DNA of 19,054 nt from Clostridiales bacterium (GCA_003452915.1 DMMZ01000052.1:5670-24723); one strand, 5' to 3'. Positions 8,578 through 14,735 are shown, numbered from the stretch's first letter. Notes: generated from the sequence alone by a model not told the origin. Numbers and translations: made by a program.

Positions 8578-9272
8578 TTTTAGGAATAGATTCCACAGCC
8601 GTAACAGCTTCGGTTGCAATTGCGGAAATAGAAGATAGTGTAAAAACTTACAGCTTGTTTACGGTTAAAAACCGCCTTACACACAGCGAAAACCTTATGC
8701 CTATGATAAAACAAGCGGTTGAACTTTATGGATTAAAAATAGCTGACCTTTCTTTAATAGCTGTCAGTGCAGGTCCGGGATCGTTTACAGGTGTAAGAAT
8801 AGGCGTTTCAACCGTAAAAGGATTAGCTTTTACTTCAGATGGAAAAATTCCCTGTGCTGCTGTTTCCACGCTGGAAGCACTGGCAGAAAACCTTTCGCAT
8901 CAAAGCGGAATAATATGTCCTATAATGGACGCAAGACGGCAGCAGTTTTATAATGCCATGTTTAGATATAATAAAAGACTATGCGAGGACCGACTTATTT
9001 CTGCTAATGAGCTTATGGAAGAGCTTGATAAGCTTGATGAAAACATTACCCTTTGCGGTGACGGAGCAGACCTCTTTGCTTCTATTTACAATTTAAAAAC
9101 TACGAGCAATATTAAAGTCTCTTCAGTTTTAACAAAGGATCAAAACGCTCTTTCGGTTGCAATCTGCGGCTATAGAGCACTACAGGAAAACAAATTGATA
9201 TCCGCAAAAGAACTAAAACCGATATACCTTCGTGCTTCGCAAGCAGAAAGAGAAAAATCAGGTCTGGAATAA
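8571..9272 (+). CDS. tsaB: tRNA t6A biosynthesis protein TsaB
   Basis: A 233-residue ASKHA-fold protein, a non-catalytic partner of TsaD in tRNA t6A formation. It starts MLILGIDSTAVTASVAI, the expected beta-hairpin of the fold, and contains the hallmark AGPGSFTGVRIG (67-78). The C-terminal part ends with PIYLRASQAE, the usual TsaB ending. It overlaps tsaE by 7 bases. No convincing separate ribosome binding site is needed for a coupled start. rpiB follows after 35 bases with its own AAAGGAG site. Confidence 0.95.
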   Translation: MLILGIDSTAVTASVAIAEIEDSVKTYSLFTVKNRLTHSENLMPMIKQAVELYGLKIADLSLIAVSAGPGSFTGVRIGVSTVKGLAFTSDGKIPCAAVSTLEALAENLSHQSGIICPIMDARRQQFYNAMFRYNKRLCEDRLISANELMEELDKLDENITLCGDGADLFASIYNLKTTSNIKVSSVLTKDQNALSVAICGYRALQENKLISAKELKPIYLRASQAEREKSGLE

Positions 9273-9307
9273 ATATAAATTGTATTATATAAAAGGAGAA
9301 CATTTAA

Positions 9308-9730
9308 ATGATATCAATCGGATGCGACCACGGCGGTTATGAAATAAAGGAAGCTATCGTCGCTTACTTAAAGGAAAACTCTATACCTTTCATCGACTTC
9401 GGAACAAATAGTTCAGAATCTGTAGACTACCCCGTTTTTGCAAAAAAAGTATGTGATTCAATTATAAAGGGCGAGAGTTCGCTTGGTATCCTTTGCTGCG
9501 GAACAGGCATTGGAATGTCAATAGTGGCAAATAAACAAAGAGGAATTCGTGCTGCTGTACTTTCAGACGAATTTTCCGCAAAATCAACACGCGCTCATAA
9601 TAACGCAAATGTTCTTTGCTTAGGCGGCAGGATAATTGATAACGAAAAAGCAATAAAGCTCGCTGAAATATTCATTAACACGCCTTTCGAAGGTGGTAGA
9701 CATATAAACAGAGTAGAAATGTTCGAATAA
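9308..9730 (+). CDS. rpiB: Ribose-5-phosphate isomerase B
   Basis: A 140-residue RpiB/LacAB-type isomerase that interconverts ribulose 5-phosphate and ribose 5-phosphate. Family features are clear: MISIGCDHGGYEIK at the N-terminus (D7 and H8 bind substrate), the catalytic cysteine C64 in CCGTGIGMSI (63-72), and RAHNNANVLCLGGR (95-108) with a further His (H97). It complements deoB and pdp upstream, since all three channel pentose from nucleosides into central metabolism. AAAGGAG lies 7-8 bases upstream of the ATG. It is the last gene before a new strong promoter. Confidence 0.95.
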   Translation: MISIGCDHGGYEIKEAIVAYLKENSIPFIDFGTNSSESVDYPVFAKKVCDSIIKGESSLGILCCGTGIGMSIVANKQRGIRAAVLSDEFSAKSTRAHNNANVLCLGGRIIDNEKAIKLAEIFINTPFEGGRHINRVEMFE

Positions 9731-9749
9731 GTCTTTAGAAAACTTTTTT
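9729..9749 (+). terminator. Weak intrinsic terminator after rpiB
   Basis: AAGT.TT (9729-9735) pairs with AA.ACTT (9739-9745) around one C/A mismatch and a 3-base loop, and merges into a T run (9744-9749). The stem is short and A/T-rich. A strong promoter begins 12 bases later, which supports a unit boundary here. Confidence 0.4.
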
Positions 9750-9760
9750 AACAAAAGCTA

Positions 9761-9789
9761 TTGACAATAGCGTAATTGTTTGTTAAAAT
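9761..9789 (+). promoter_or_regulatory. Sigma-A promoter of the rpmG-secE-nusG unit
   Basis: A perfect TTGACA (9761-9766), a 17-bp spacer and TAAAAT (9784-9789), with a TG one base upstream of the -10 (extended -10). This is a very strong promoter, as expected for a ribosomal protein operon. It starts transcription around 9796, leaving a leader of about 115 bases before rpmG. Confidence 0.85.
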
Positions 9790-9794
9790 AGGTT

Positions 9795-9890
9795 TACCTC
9801 TGAATTCGGGGTATTTTTTGTTGTTTATAATTGCTTATTAGGTAATGATTTCCGACCTATACAGCTACCGAGTAGTCAGAGGGAGGTAAC
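9795..9890 (+). promoter_or_regulatory. rpmG leader with putative attenuator
   Basis: Right at the expected transcription start, TACCTC (9795-9800) pairs with GGGGTA (9808-9813, one wobble), loop TGAATTC, followed by six Ts (9814-9819): a compact terminator. The same upstream arm can instead pair with GAGGTA (9883-9888), and the overlapping CCTCTGA (9797-9803) pairs perfectly with TCAGAGG (9876-9882), both just before rpmG. TAGGT/ACCTA (9839-9843/9855-9859) forms a further stem. The choice between terminator and long-range pairing would suit attenuation control. This is inference from complementarity only, and no known leader family was recognised. Confidence 0.45.
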
Positions 9891-9913
9891 AAAATTGGAG
9901 GTGCCGATAAAGA

Positions 9914-10063
9914 ATGAGAGTAAAGATCACAATGGTTTGCAGTGGATGCAAGCAGAGAAATTATGATTCTATTAAAAACAAAAAGAACGATCCGGACAGG
10001 CTTGAGATGAACAAGTACTGCAAGTTCTGCCGCAAGCACACTCTCCACAAAGAGAGCAAGTGA
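9914..10063 (+). CDS. rpmG: 50S ribosomal protein L33
   Basis: A 49-residue L33 of the zinc-binding (C+) type. It reads MRVKITMVCSGCKQRNY and continues with two CxxC pairs (C9/C12 and C36/C39) and the conserved Lys/Asn-rich NKKNDPDRLEMNKYC segment. GGAGGTG (9897-9903) is the ribosome binding site, about 10 bases from the ATG. An in-frame TAA at 9908 rules out any earlier start. It is the first gene of the block, in the common Firmicutes order rpmG-secE-nusG-rplK-rplA. Its TGA is followed 11 bases later by the secE start. Confidence 0.95.
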   Translation: MRVKITMVCSGCKQRNYDSIKNKKNDPDRLEMNKYCKFCRKHTLHKESK

Positions 10064-10074
10064 GGGGGAAAATT

Positions 10075-10617
10075 ATGTTTTCTATCAAATTAAGATCCCT
10101 ATTGGCTTTGATGCTTGTGTTTTTGCTTGCTTTTTCGTTTACACTTTTTGCAAATGCAGAAGAGTCAGGCGATGTTTCCGCAGTTTCAGAGACATCCGAT
10201 GTATCGGTTGATGCAACCAGTACAGAGAGCACCGTTGTAAGTGCCGAAGAGAGTGTTGTAAGCGAAGCAGTCAGTGATGATGCTAGCGAAACCATCGAGA
10301 GCGATGTCAGCGACGAAAGTGCTGCAGCAGCAACAGATGATGACAGCAACCCGTGGCTTGGATGGATAATAGCTGGTGTTATATTACTTCTTATTGCACT
10401 TGGAATATTCATTGCAATAAAGAGAAATACTCCTTTTGGACAGAAACTTGTAAAAATATTTAAAGACTATAAAAGTGAAATTAAAAAGATAGTTTGGCTC
10501 TCGAAAAAGGAACTTATAAGGCAAACAGGTATTGTTGTTGTAACAGTAGTAATTGCCGCTGTGTTCCTCGGTGGACTGGACTGGGCGTTTAGTCAGCTTA
10601 TACAGTTGATAGCGTAG
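10075..10617 (+). CDS. secE: Preprotein translocase SecE with unusual exported N-terminal extension
   Basis: A 180-residue protein whose last 55 residues are a normal bacterial SecE: amphipathic helix KIFKDYKSEIKKIVWLSKKEL (about 127-147) and one membrane segment (151-172). SecE clamps SecY in the translocon. Ahead of this is an atypical extension: a signal-peptide-like start (1-28, hydrophobic core 8-25, AxA-type site ANA-E), a Ser/Asp/Glu/Val-rich linker (29-91) and an extra membrane segment (about 94-116). A typical Gram-positive SecE is only about 60-80 residues, and E. coli SecE has three membrane segments. Start ATG 10075 has GAGGGGG 6 bases upstream. A GTG at 10060 would overlap rpmG. 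The position before nusG confirms identity. The role of the extension is unknown. Confidence 0.9.
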   Translation: MFSIKLRSLLALMLVFLLAFSFTLFANAEESGDVSAVSETSDVSVDATSTESTVVSAEESVVSEAVSDDASETIESDVSDESAAAATDDDSNPWLGWIIAGVILLLIALGIFIAIKRNTPFGQKLVKIFKDYKSEIKKIVWLSKKELIRQTGIVVVTVVIAAVFLGGLDWAFSQLIQLIA

Positions 10618-10624
10618 GTAGTTT

Positions 10625-11158
10625 ATGGGATTACCGCAAGAAAGCACTCCGCTTTGGTATGTTGTTCACACATACTCAGGCTATGAGAACAAGGTTAAGA
10701 CGAACATCGAAAAGATTGTTGAAAACCGCAATCTTGAGCATTTAATTCTTGGTGTAAAAATCCCTGTCGAAAAAGTTATTGAGATTAACGGCAAGGATGA
10801 AAAGGAAATCGAAAGAAAACTTTTCCCAAGCTATGTTCTCGTAAAGATGGTAATGAACGACGAGAGCTGGCATATAATCAGAAATACCTCGGGTGTAACA
10901 GGCTTTGTTGGGCCCGGTTCTAAACCGGTTCCGCTTACCGATGCTGAAGTTGAAGCTCTTGGTGTTGAGGTTAAGGTTATTGAGTTCAAATACGCTGTCG
11001 GTGACAGTGTCAAAATCTGTGACGGTCCGCTTTCCGGATTTATCGGTCTGGTTGAAGAAATCTCACCCGATAAGAAAAAGGTTATGGTTTCTGCATCCAT
11101 GTTTGGCAGAGAAACTAAAGTTGAACTTGGTGCCATGCAGGTTAAACCATTAGACTAA
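10625..11158 (+). CDS. nusG: Transcription termination/antitermination protein NusG
   Basis: A 177-residue NusG of normal length. The NGN domain begins PLWYVVHTYSGYENKVKTNIEK and includes KLFPSYVLVKMVM (65-77) and TSGVTGFVGPG (88-98), which contact RNA polymerase. The C-terminal KOW domain (about 124-177) includes GDSVKICDGPLSGFIG. NusG controls elongation and pausing and couples transcription to translation through ribosomal protein S10. It starts 7 bases after the secE stop, and the binding site (TAGGTAG) overlaps that stop, so translation is coupled. Confidence 0.96.
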   Translation: MGLPQESTPLWYVVHTYSGYENKVKTNIEKIVENRNLEHLILGVKIPVEKVIEINGKDEKEIERKLFPSYVLVKMVMNDESWHIIRNTSGVTGFVGPGSKPVPLTDAEVEALGVEVKVIEFKYAVGDSVKICDGPLSGFIGLVEEISPDKKKVMVSASMFGRETKVELGAMQVKPLD

Positions 11159-11164
11159 GTAATT

Positions 11165-11185
11165 ACTCTTTATAAAAAAGTTTTT
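11165..11185 (+). terminator. Weak hairpin plus T run after nusG
   Basis: ACT.TTT (11165-11171) pairs with AAA.AGT (11175-11181) with one C/A mismatch, then TTTTT (11181-11185). The build is the same as the weak terminator after rpiB. It could give partial termination between nusG and rplK. No clear promoter was seen before rplK, so read-through is likely. Confidence 0.3.
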
Positions 11186-11200
11186 AACATTATAAATTTT

Positions 11201-11230
11201 CAAAAACTCAACTTGCCAGTGAGTTTTTGG
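11201..11230 (+). promoter_or_regulatory. Terminator-like hairpin in the rplK leader
   Basis: A perfect 10-bp stem, CAAAAACTCA (11201-11210) with TGAGTTTTTG (11220-11229), has a 9-base loop. The A-run/T-run build resembles an intrinsic terminator or attenuator. A second perfect 7-bp hairpin follows at 11233-11239/11248-11254 (TGCTGTG/CACAGCA). Confidence 0.5.
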
Positions 11231-11254
11231 TTTGCTGTGCAAATAATCACAGCA

Positions 11255-11291
11255 TGTGGGAGGGAGCAAAGCTCCCGAATTTAATACCACA
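11255..11291 (+). promoter_or_regulatory. Putative ribosomal protein L1 operator (L1 leader)
   Basis: Outer stem TGTGG/CCACA (11255-11259/11287-11291) and inner stem GGGAGC/GCTCCC (11262-11267/11271-11276) are separated by an asymmetric internal loop of 2 bases on the 5' side and 10 on the 3' side. This two-helix, lopsided-loop shape is the known architecture of the L1 binding site on rplK-rplA mRNA, by which L1 represses its own operon. It sits directly ahead of the rplK ribosome binding site. The family assignment is from structure only. Confidence 0.65.
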
Positions 11292-11309
11292 ACGGAGGTG
11301 TATTTAAAA

Positions 11310-11735
11310 ATGGCAAAGAAAGTATTAGGTTATGTTAAACTTCAGCTGCCGGCAGGTAAGGCTACTCCTCAACCCCCGGTAGGACCAGCTCTCGGTCAGT
11401 ACGGTGTTGCTATTCCAATGTTCACAAAGGAATTTAATGAGCGTACAAAGAATGATATAGGGCTTATAATACCCGTAGTTATTACGATTTTCGCAGACCG
11501 CAGCTTCACTTTTATTACAAAGACTCCCCCTGCAGCCATTCTTATAAAGAAAGCTGTTGGTATCGAGAGCGGCTCTGCTGTTCCGAACAACACAAAGGTT
11601 GCAAAAATCACAAAAGAGCAGATTAAAAAGATTGCCGAATTAAAGATGCCCGATCTCAATGCGGCTTCTCTCGAATCCGCAATGAGCATGATAGCCGGTA
11701 CAGCCCGCAGCATGGGCGTAACGGTCGTTGATTAA
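11310..11735 (+). CDS. rplK: 50S ribosomal protein L11
   Basis: A 141-residue L11, exactly the usual length. The N-terminal domain has KLQLPAGKATPQPPVGPALGQYGVAIPMF, including the proline-rich stretch that binds translation factors and thiostrepton-type antibiotics. The C-terminal rRNA-binding domain ends GTARSMGVTVVD, the L11 signature. I chose ATG 11310, which has GGAGGTG (11294-11300) 9 bases upstream and gives the family MAKKV start. A longer frame from 11256 would run through the L1 operator hairpins. rplA begins 13 bases after its stop. L11 and L1 form the L1 stalk/GTPase-centre pair of the ribosome. Confidence 0.97.
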   Translation: MAKKVLGYVKLQLPAGKATPQPPVGPALGQYGVAIPMFTKEFNERTKNDIGLIIPVVITIFADRSFTFITKTPPAAILIKKAVGIESGSAVPNNTKVAKITKEQIKKIAELKMPDLNAASLESAMSMIAGTARSMGVTVVD

Positions 11736-11748
11736 AGGGGGCGTTATA

Positions 11749-12444
11749 ATGAAAAGAGGCAAGAATTATAAAGCAGCTATTCAAGTTATCGACAAGACAA
11801 AGCTCTATGAGAGTAGCGATGCACTTGGACTCGCTTGCGAAGTATCAAAAGCAAAATTCGATGAAACCGTCGAGTGTCATATCCGTTTAGGTGTTGACTC
11901 CCGTCATGCTGACCAACAGGTCAGAGGTGCGGTTGTTCTTCCCAACGGTACTGGTAAAACAGTAAGAACTCTTGTATTTGCAAAAGGCGACAAGGCAAAG
12001 GCTGCTGAAGAAGCAGGAAGTGACTATGTAGGCGCAGAGGATTACGTGGCAAAGATTCAACAGGAGAACTGGTTTGAGTTCGATGTTATCATTGCTTCTC
12101 CCGACATGATGGGCGTTATCGGCCGTCTTGGTAAAATCCTCGGACCTAAAGGACTTATGCCCAACCCCAAAGCTGGTACAGTAACAAATGATGTTGCTAA
12201 GGCTGTTCTTGAAGCTAAAGCAGGTAAAATTGAGTACAGACTTGATAAGACAAATATTATCCACTGCCCTATCGGAAAAGTTTCCTTCGGCAAGGATAAG
12301 CTTCTCGAGAACTTTGATACCCTTCTTCGTGCAGTTATAAAGGCTAAACCTGCTGCAGCAAAGGGACAATATATCAAATCCTGCGTTGTTGCATCAACAA
12401 TGGGACCTGGCATAAAGATTAACCCTGCTAAAGCTGGAGAATAA
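11749..12444 (+). CDS. rplA: 50S ribosomal protein L1
   Basis: A 231-residue L1, standard length, forming the mobile stalk near the ribosomal E site. It also acts as a translational repressor of its operon in many bacteria. The signature IASPDMMGVIGRLGKILGPKGLMPNPKAGTV is intact (about 117-147), and the N-terminal MKRGKNYKAA and C-terminal TMGPGIKINPAKA match the family. ATG 11749 follows AAAGGGGG by 7-8 bases. A TTG at 11728 gives a longer frame, but it overlaps rplK and lacks a binding site. A long hairpin follows the stop. Confidence 0.96.
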   Translation: MKRGKNYKAAIQVIDKTKLYESSDALGLACEVSKAKFDETVECHIRLGVDSRHADQQVRGAVVLPNGTGKTVRTLVFAKGDKAKAAEEAGSDYVGAEDYVAKIQQENWFEFDVIIASPDMMGVIGRLGKILGPKGLMPNPKAGTVTNDVAKAVLEAKAGKIEYRLDKTNIIHCPIGKVSFGKDKLLENFDTLLRAVIKAKPAAAKGQYIKSCVVASTMGPGIKINPAKAGE

Positions 12445-12446
12445 AT

Positions 12447-12475
12447 ACAACTTTTTTACAAAGTAAAAAAGTTGT
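12447..12475 (+). terminator. Long hairpin after rplA
   Basis: A perfect 13-bp stem, ACAACTTTTTTAC (12447-12459) with GTAAAAAAGTTGT (12463-12475) and loop AAA, begins 2 bases after the rplA stop. No T tract follows (CTAGG), so it may be an RNA-stabilising or processing hairpin rather than an efficient terminator. A new promoter starts 26 bases later, so it does mark the unit boundary. Confidence 0.5.
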
Positions 12476-12500
12476 CTAGGAAAAATTGCAAAGAACTTTA

Positions 12501-12529
12501 TTGACAAAGAGAAATTTTTGTGATATTAT
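12501..12529 (+). promoter_or_regulatory. Sigma-A promoter of rplJ-rplL
   Basis: A perfect TTGACA (12501-12506), 17-bp spacer and TATTAT (12524-12529) with TG one base upstream (extended -10). It starts transcription just before the L10 leader, giving rplJ-rplL independent, autoregulated expression. Confidence 0.88.
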
Positions 12530-12557
12530 TTCTAAGGTAATTAAATATAATTACTAT

Positions 12558-12680
12558 CCAAAGACAGTAGGCACCAAAAGTTTAATGGTTTTTACCGCCT
12601 GCCGAGGAATTATAAAAGTTTGATAATACATTTTGTATGTTAATTTTTATGCTCCTCTGCGCAAGCGAAGGAGCATTTTC
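12558..12680 (+). promoter_or_regulatory. L10 leader RNA with attenuator terminator
   Basis: The segment 12558-12607 has the recognisable L10 leader signature. CCAAAGACAGTAGGC opens it and GCCTGCCGAGG closes it. GTAGGC pairs with GCCTGC (12567-12572/12597-12602) and ACC with GGT (12573-12575/12587-12589). It is followed by an intrinsic terminator, ATGCTCCT/AGGAGCAT (12649-12656/12669-12676) and TTTTCTTT. In this family, excess L10-L12 complex binds the leader and lowers expression of rplJ-rplL. Confidence 0.88.
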
Positions 12681-12706
12681 TTTATATAAATATGGAGGTG
12701 AATAAA

Positions 12707-13225
12707 TTGGCAAGTACAAAAATTTTAGAGCAAAAGCAACAGATCGTCAAAGAATTAGCTGAAAAAATGAAAACTGCAACCAGCGGTGTTTTAGTTGATT
12801 ATAAGGGCATCACAGTTGCTGACGATACCAAGCTCAGAAGCGATTTACGTAAAGCTGGCGTTGATTATGCGGTTGTAAAAAACACCCTTACTTCAAAAGC
12901 TTGTGACATTATCGGTTACGAGGGACTCAAGAATGTTTTGAGTGGAATGACTGCTATGGCAATAAGCAATAGTGATCCTCTCGCTCCGGCAAAAATTCTT
13001 AGTGAGTACGCAAAAAAGCATGAAAACTTTGTTATCAAAGCAGGCTTTGTTGATGGCGGTGTTATAGACGCCGTTGGCGTAAAGGATTTAGCTGAGATAC
13101 CGTCAAAGGAAATACTCATTGCAAAGGTTATGGGCTCACTTCAGTCTTCTTTATACAGCTTTGCATATGCATTGCAAGCTATTATCGACAAACAAAGCAG
13201 TGGCGAAGCTACAGCTGAGGCATAA
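12707..13225 (+). CDS. rplJ: 50S ribosomal protein L10
   Basis: A 172-residue L10, the base of the ribosomal stalk, which holds L7/L12 dimers. The N-terminal rRNA-binding domain contains GVLVDYKGITVADDTKLRSDLRKAGVDYAVVKNTL, a classic L10 sequence, and the C-terminal helix (SLYSFAYALQAIIDK) is the L12-binding arm. The start is the TTG at 12707, 6 bases after GGAGGTG (12694-12700). The ATG at 12692 in the same frame overlaps that binding site, so it cannot use it. TTG gives the family-like N-terminus MASTKILEQKQ. rplL follows after 46 bases, under the same L10 leader. Confidence 0.95.
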   Translation: MASTKILEQKQQIVKELAEKMKTATSGVLVDYKGITVADDTKLRSDLRKAGVDYAVVKNTLTSKACDIIGYEGLKNVLSGMTAMAISNSDPLAPAKILSEYAKKHENFVIKAGFVDGGVIDAVGVKDLAEIPSKEILIAKVMGSLQSSLYSFAYALQAIIDKQSSGEATAEA

Positions 13226-13271
13226 TAAACTTTATAAAATTCAAACAAAAATAATTGGAGGTATATTTAAA

Positions 13272-13652
13272 ATGGCAAACGAAAAAACACAACAGATTTT
13301 AGACCTTGTAAAAGGACTTACAATACTTGAACTTGCAGACCTTGTTAAAGCACTTGAGGCAGAGTTCGGTGTATCAGCTGCTCCTGTAGCAGTTGCAGCA
13401 GCTCCCGGCGCAGCAGTTGCGGAAGTTGTTGAAGAGAAAACAGAGTTCGACGTAGAGCTCACAAGCTTCGAAGAAGACAAGAAGCTTAAGGTTATCAAGG
13501 AAGTTAAGGATATCGCAGGTCTTTCACTCGGCGAAGCTAAAGAACTTGTTGTATCCGCTCCCAAGATGGTTAAAACAGGCATTCCCAAGGACGAAGCTGA
13601 GAAAATTAAGGCTCAACTTGAAGCAGTTGGCGCGAAAGTTACAATTAAGTAA
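13272..13652 (+). CDS. rplL: 50S ribosomal protein L7/L12
   Basis: A 126-residue L7/L12, the multi-copy flexible stalk protein that recruits translational GTPases. It has the N-terminal dimerisation helices (LDLVKGLTILELADLVKALEAEFG, about 10-33), an Ala/Val/Pro-rich hinge (34-55) and the globular C-terminal domain with KLKVIKEVKDIAGLSLGEAKELV and the final GAKVTIK. ATG 13272 has TTGGAGG about 10 bases upstream. A longer frame from 13119 overlaps rplJ and is not credible. rpoB, the usual next gene in many bacteria, is missing: a terminator and an unrelated SOS-type unit follow. Confidence 0.97.
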   Translation: MANEKTQQILDLVKGLTILELADLVKALEAEFGVSAAPVAVAAAPGAAVAEVVEEKTEFDVELTSFEEDKKLKVIKEVKDIAGLSLGEAKELVVSAPKMVKTGIPKDEAEKIKAQLEAVGAKVTIK

Positions 13653-13727
13653 TTTTAATCCAAACAGTTTACACACAAATAAAGCAACTCTCTCGGGTGG
13701 CTTTAATAAGGAAGTATTAACTTATAT

Positions 13728-13766
13728 AAGTACGGTGTAGCATTTTGCTGCACCGTACTTTGTGTT
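13728..13766 (+). terminator. Intrinsic terminator after rplL
   Basis: A 13-bp stem, 13728-13740 with 13748-13760 (AAGTACGGTG/CACCGTACTT plus three inner pairs, one wobble), has loop CATTTTG and continues into a T-rich CTTTGTGTT. It ends the rplJ-rplL unit. A weaker AAAGC/GCTTT inverted repeat lies just before it (13681-13704). Between this terminator and the promoter at 13860 I see no gene. Confidence 0.8.
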
Positions 13767-13859
13767 ATGTGTTAGCATTTTCAAGTGGGTAACTTTTGTT
13801 TACTATTCGAAGTTGGTAACCTATAAAACACTTGTATGATAATTATATTTTAAAATATC

Positions 13860-13888
13860 TTGACAATAGAACGTATGTTCCGTATAAT
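13860..13888 (+). promoter_or_regulatory. Perfect sigma-A promoter containing a LexA (SOS) box
   Basis: TTGACA (13860-13865), a 17-bp spacer and TATAAT (13883-13888) match the consensus at all twelve positions. The spacer carries AGAACGTATGTTCC (13868-13881), which fits the Gram-positive LexA box CGAACRNRYGTTYC at 13 of 14 positions, including both GAAC/GTTC half sites. LexA bound here would block both promoter elements. Such a maximal promoter is usually kept silent by a repressor, so strong induction after DNA damage is the natural reading. It drives the three-gene unit ending with the radical SAM enzyme. Confidence 0.85.
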
Positions 13889-13963
13889 ATGATGTATATA
13901 GAAAAAACACATGGAAAGAATATTCAACCTTTAACAAGACATTTAATATGGAGCGATAAGAAT

Positions 13964-14266
13964 ATGTTTAATGAAGAAGTTATTAAATGGTTGCTCGAAG
14001 AAAACAATCCGATTATAGCATTTCGCACAAGAACGGAATTGCTTGATGAAGCTGCTGACACCTTGTCTGTTCGCAATTTGATATACAAATTTCTTCCCGA
14101 AGATTGGTATAATAATGAAGGAAAATATCTGATTGGTGGTACGCTTACAAAACCTTATTTACCAAAAGAAACAGTAAGTAAACCAAGCAAGTGGGTCACA
14201 TTTTATACCTTACTTGCAGAGAAGGAGAAAAACAATGGCACAATTCACTTATGTACAGGCTATTAA
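13964..14266 (+). CDS. Small protein of unknown function, first gene of the LexA-type unit
   Basis: A 100-residue protein with no membrane segment. The longer frame from 13832 is excluded because it spans the promoter. ATG 13964 follows GGAG (13950-13953) by 10 bases. The opening FNEEVIKWLLEENNPIIAFRTRTELL resembles the N-terminus of larger toroid (squalene-cyclase-like) proteins, where WLLE-x-(D/N)NP-x(3)-R-T is a recurring start. The segment SKPSKWVTFYTLL looks like their C-terminal end. If so, the middle of about 200 residues is missing and this is an internally deleted remnant. The last residues (EKEKNNGTIHLCTGY) read through the next gene's ribosome binding site and overlap it by 32 bases, which suggests the original stop was lost. 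No function is claimed. Confidence 0.5.
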   Translation: MFNEEVIKWLLEENNPIIAFRTRTELLDEAADTLSVRNLIYKFLPEDWYNNEGKYLIGGTLTKPYLPKETVSKPSKWVTFYTLLAEKEKNNGTIHLCTGY

Positions 14267-14735
14267 AATTTACGATAACATTGAAAAAAATATTGGTAAA
14301 AACGCAGCGGATGATTTTACTTTAAAGCTGCCTTTGTCCAAATCCGCCGATTACAAACGAAAATTCAAATGGGCAGCGGATGTCTGTAAATATCTTGAGG
14401 ATACATATACGCCCAAACAGATCAGAAAAATCCGTATGTCCTGCTCGTATGGCACGTCAGAAAAGGAAATGGTATATACAAAGCGGCTGTTTGACCAAGC
14501 CGCCGATTTGGGTGAGTTTTGCTCAAGTTATAACATTGAATATACAGGACAACACACCATGCGGTGTGAAGGTGAGATATTATATTTATCATATCCTACG
14601 TGTTATTGCTCCTGCGTAAAACGAGTAAACGAAACACTGCTCAAAACTTGGTGTTTATGCACTCTCGGATACACAAAAAAGCTTTTTGATTTTACATTAA
14701 GTTATGAAACTAAGTCGAGCTTATTGAGAGCATAA
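14235..14735 (+). CDS. Cys-rich protein, probably frameshifted near its end (DUF6144-like)
   Basis: The open frame gives 166 residues with nine cysteines, notably C123-Y-C125-S-C127 and WC140LC142, followed by TLGYTKKLF. It resembles Cys-rich Clostridia proteins I associate with DUF6144 (from memory, not checked). The frame ends FTLSYETKSSLLRA. From base 14714 the next frame reads VELIESIKTGSSRCVIKIIKD and stops at 14777-14779. This is just the ending (ESI-x-x-G-x-x-x-C) expected for such proteins, and it ends 4 bases before the next gene. A single missing base near 14712 (for example AAG from AAAG) explains this and would restore 181 residues. Start ATG 14235 has GAAGGAG 7 bases upstream. 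It is the second gene of the LexA-type unit. Confidence 0.6.
   Translation: MAQFTYVQAIKIYDNIEKNIGKNAADDFTLKLPLSKSADYKRKFKWAADVCKYLEDTYTPKQIRKIRMSCSYGTSEKEMVYTKRLFDQAADLGEFCSSYNIEYTGQHTMRCEGEILYLSYPTCYCSCVKRVNETLLKTWCLCTLGYTKKLFDFTLSYETKSSLLRA

Noticed and set aside
11256..11309. N-terminal extension of rplK
   Set aside because: It lies inside the L1-operator hairpin and lacks family similarity; ATG 11310 has a proper binding site.
12692..12706. ATG start for rplJ at 12692
   Set aside because: It overlaps the GGAGGTG that should serve the start; the TTG at 12707 is correctly spaced and matches the family N-terminus.
13119..13271. Long N-terminal extension of rplL
   Set aside because: It overlaps rplJ in another frame; ATG 13272 with GGAGG gives the standard L7/L12.
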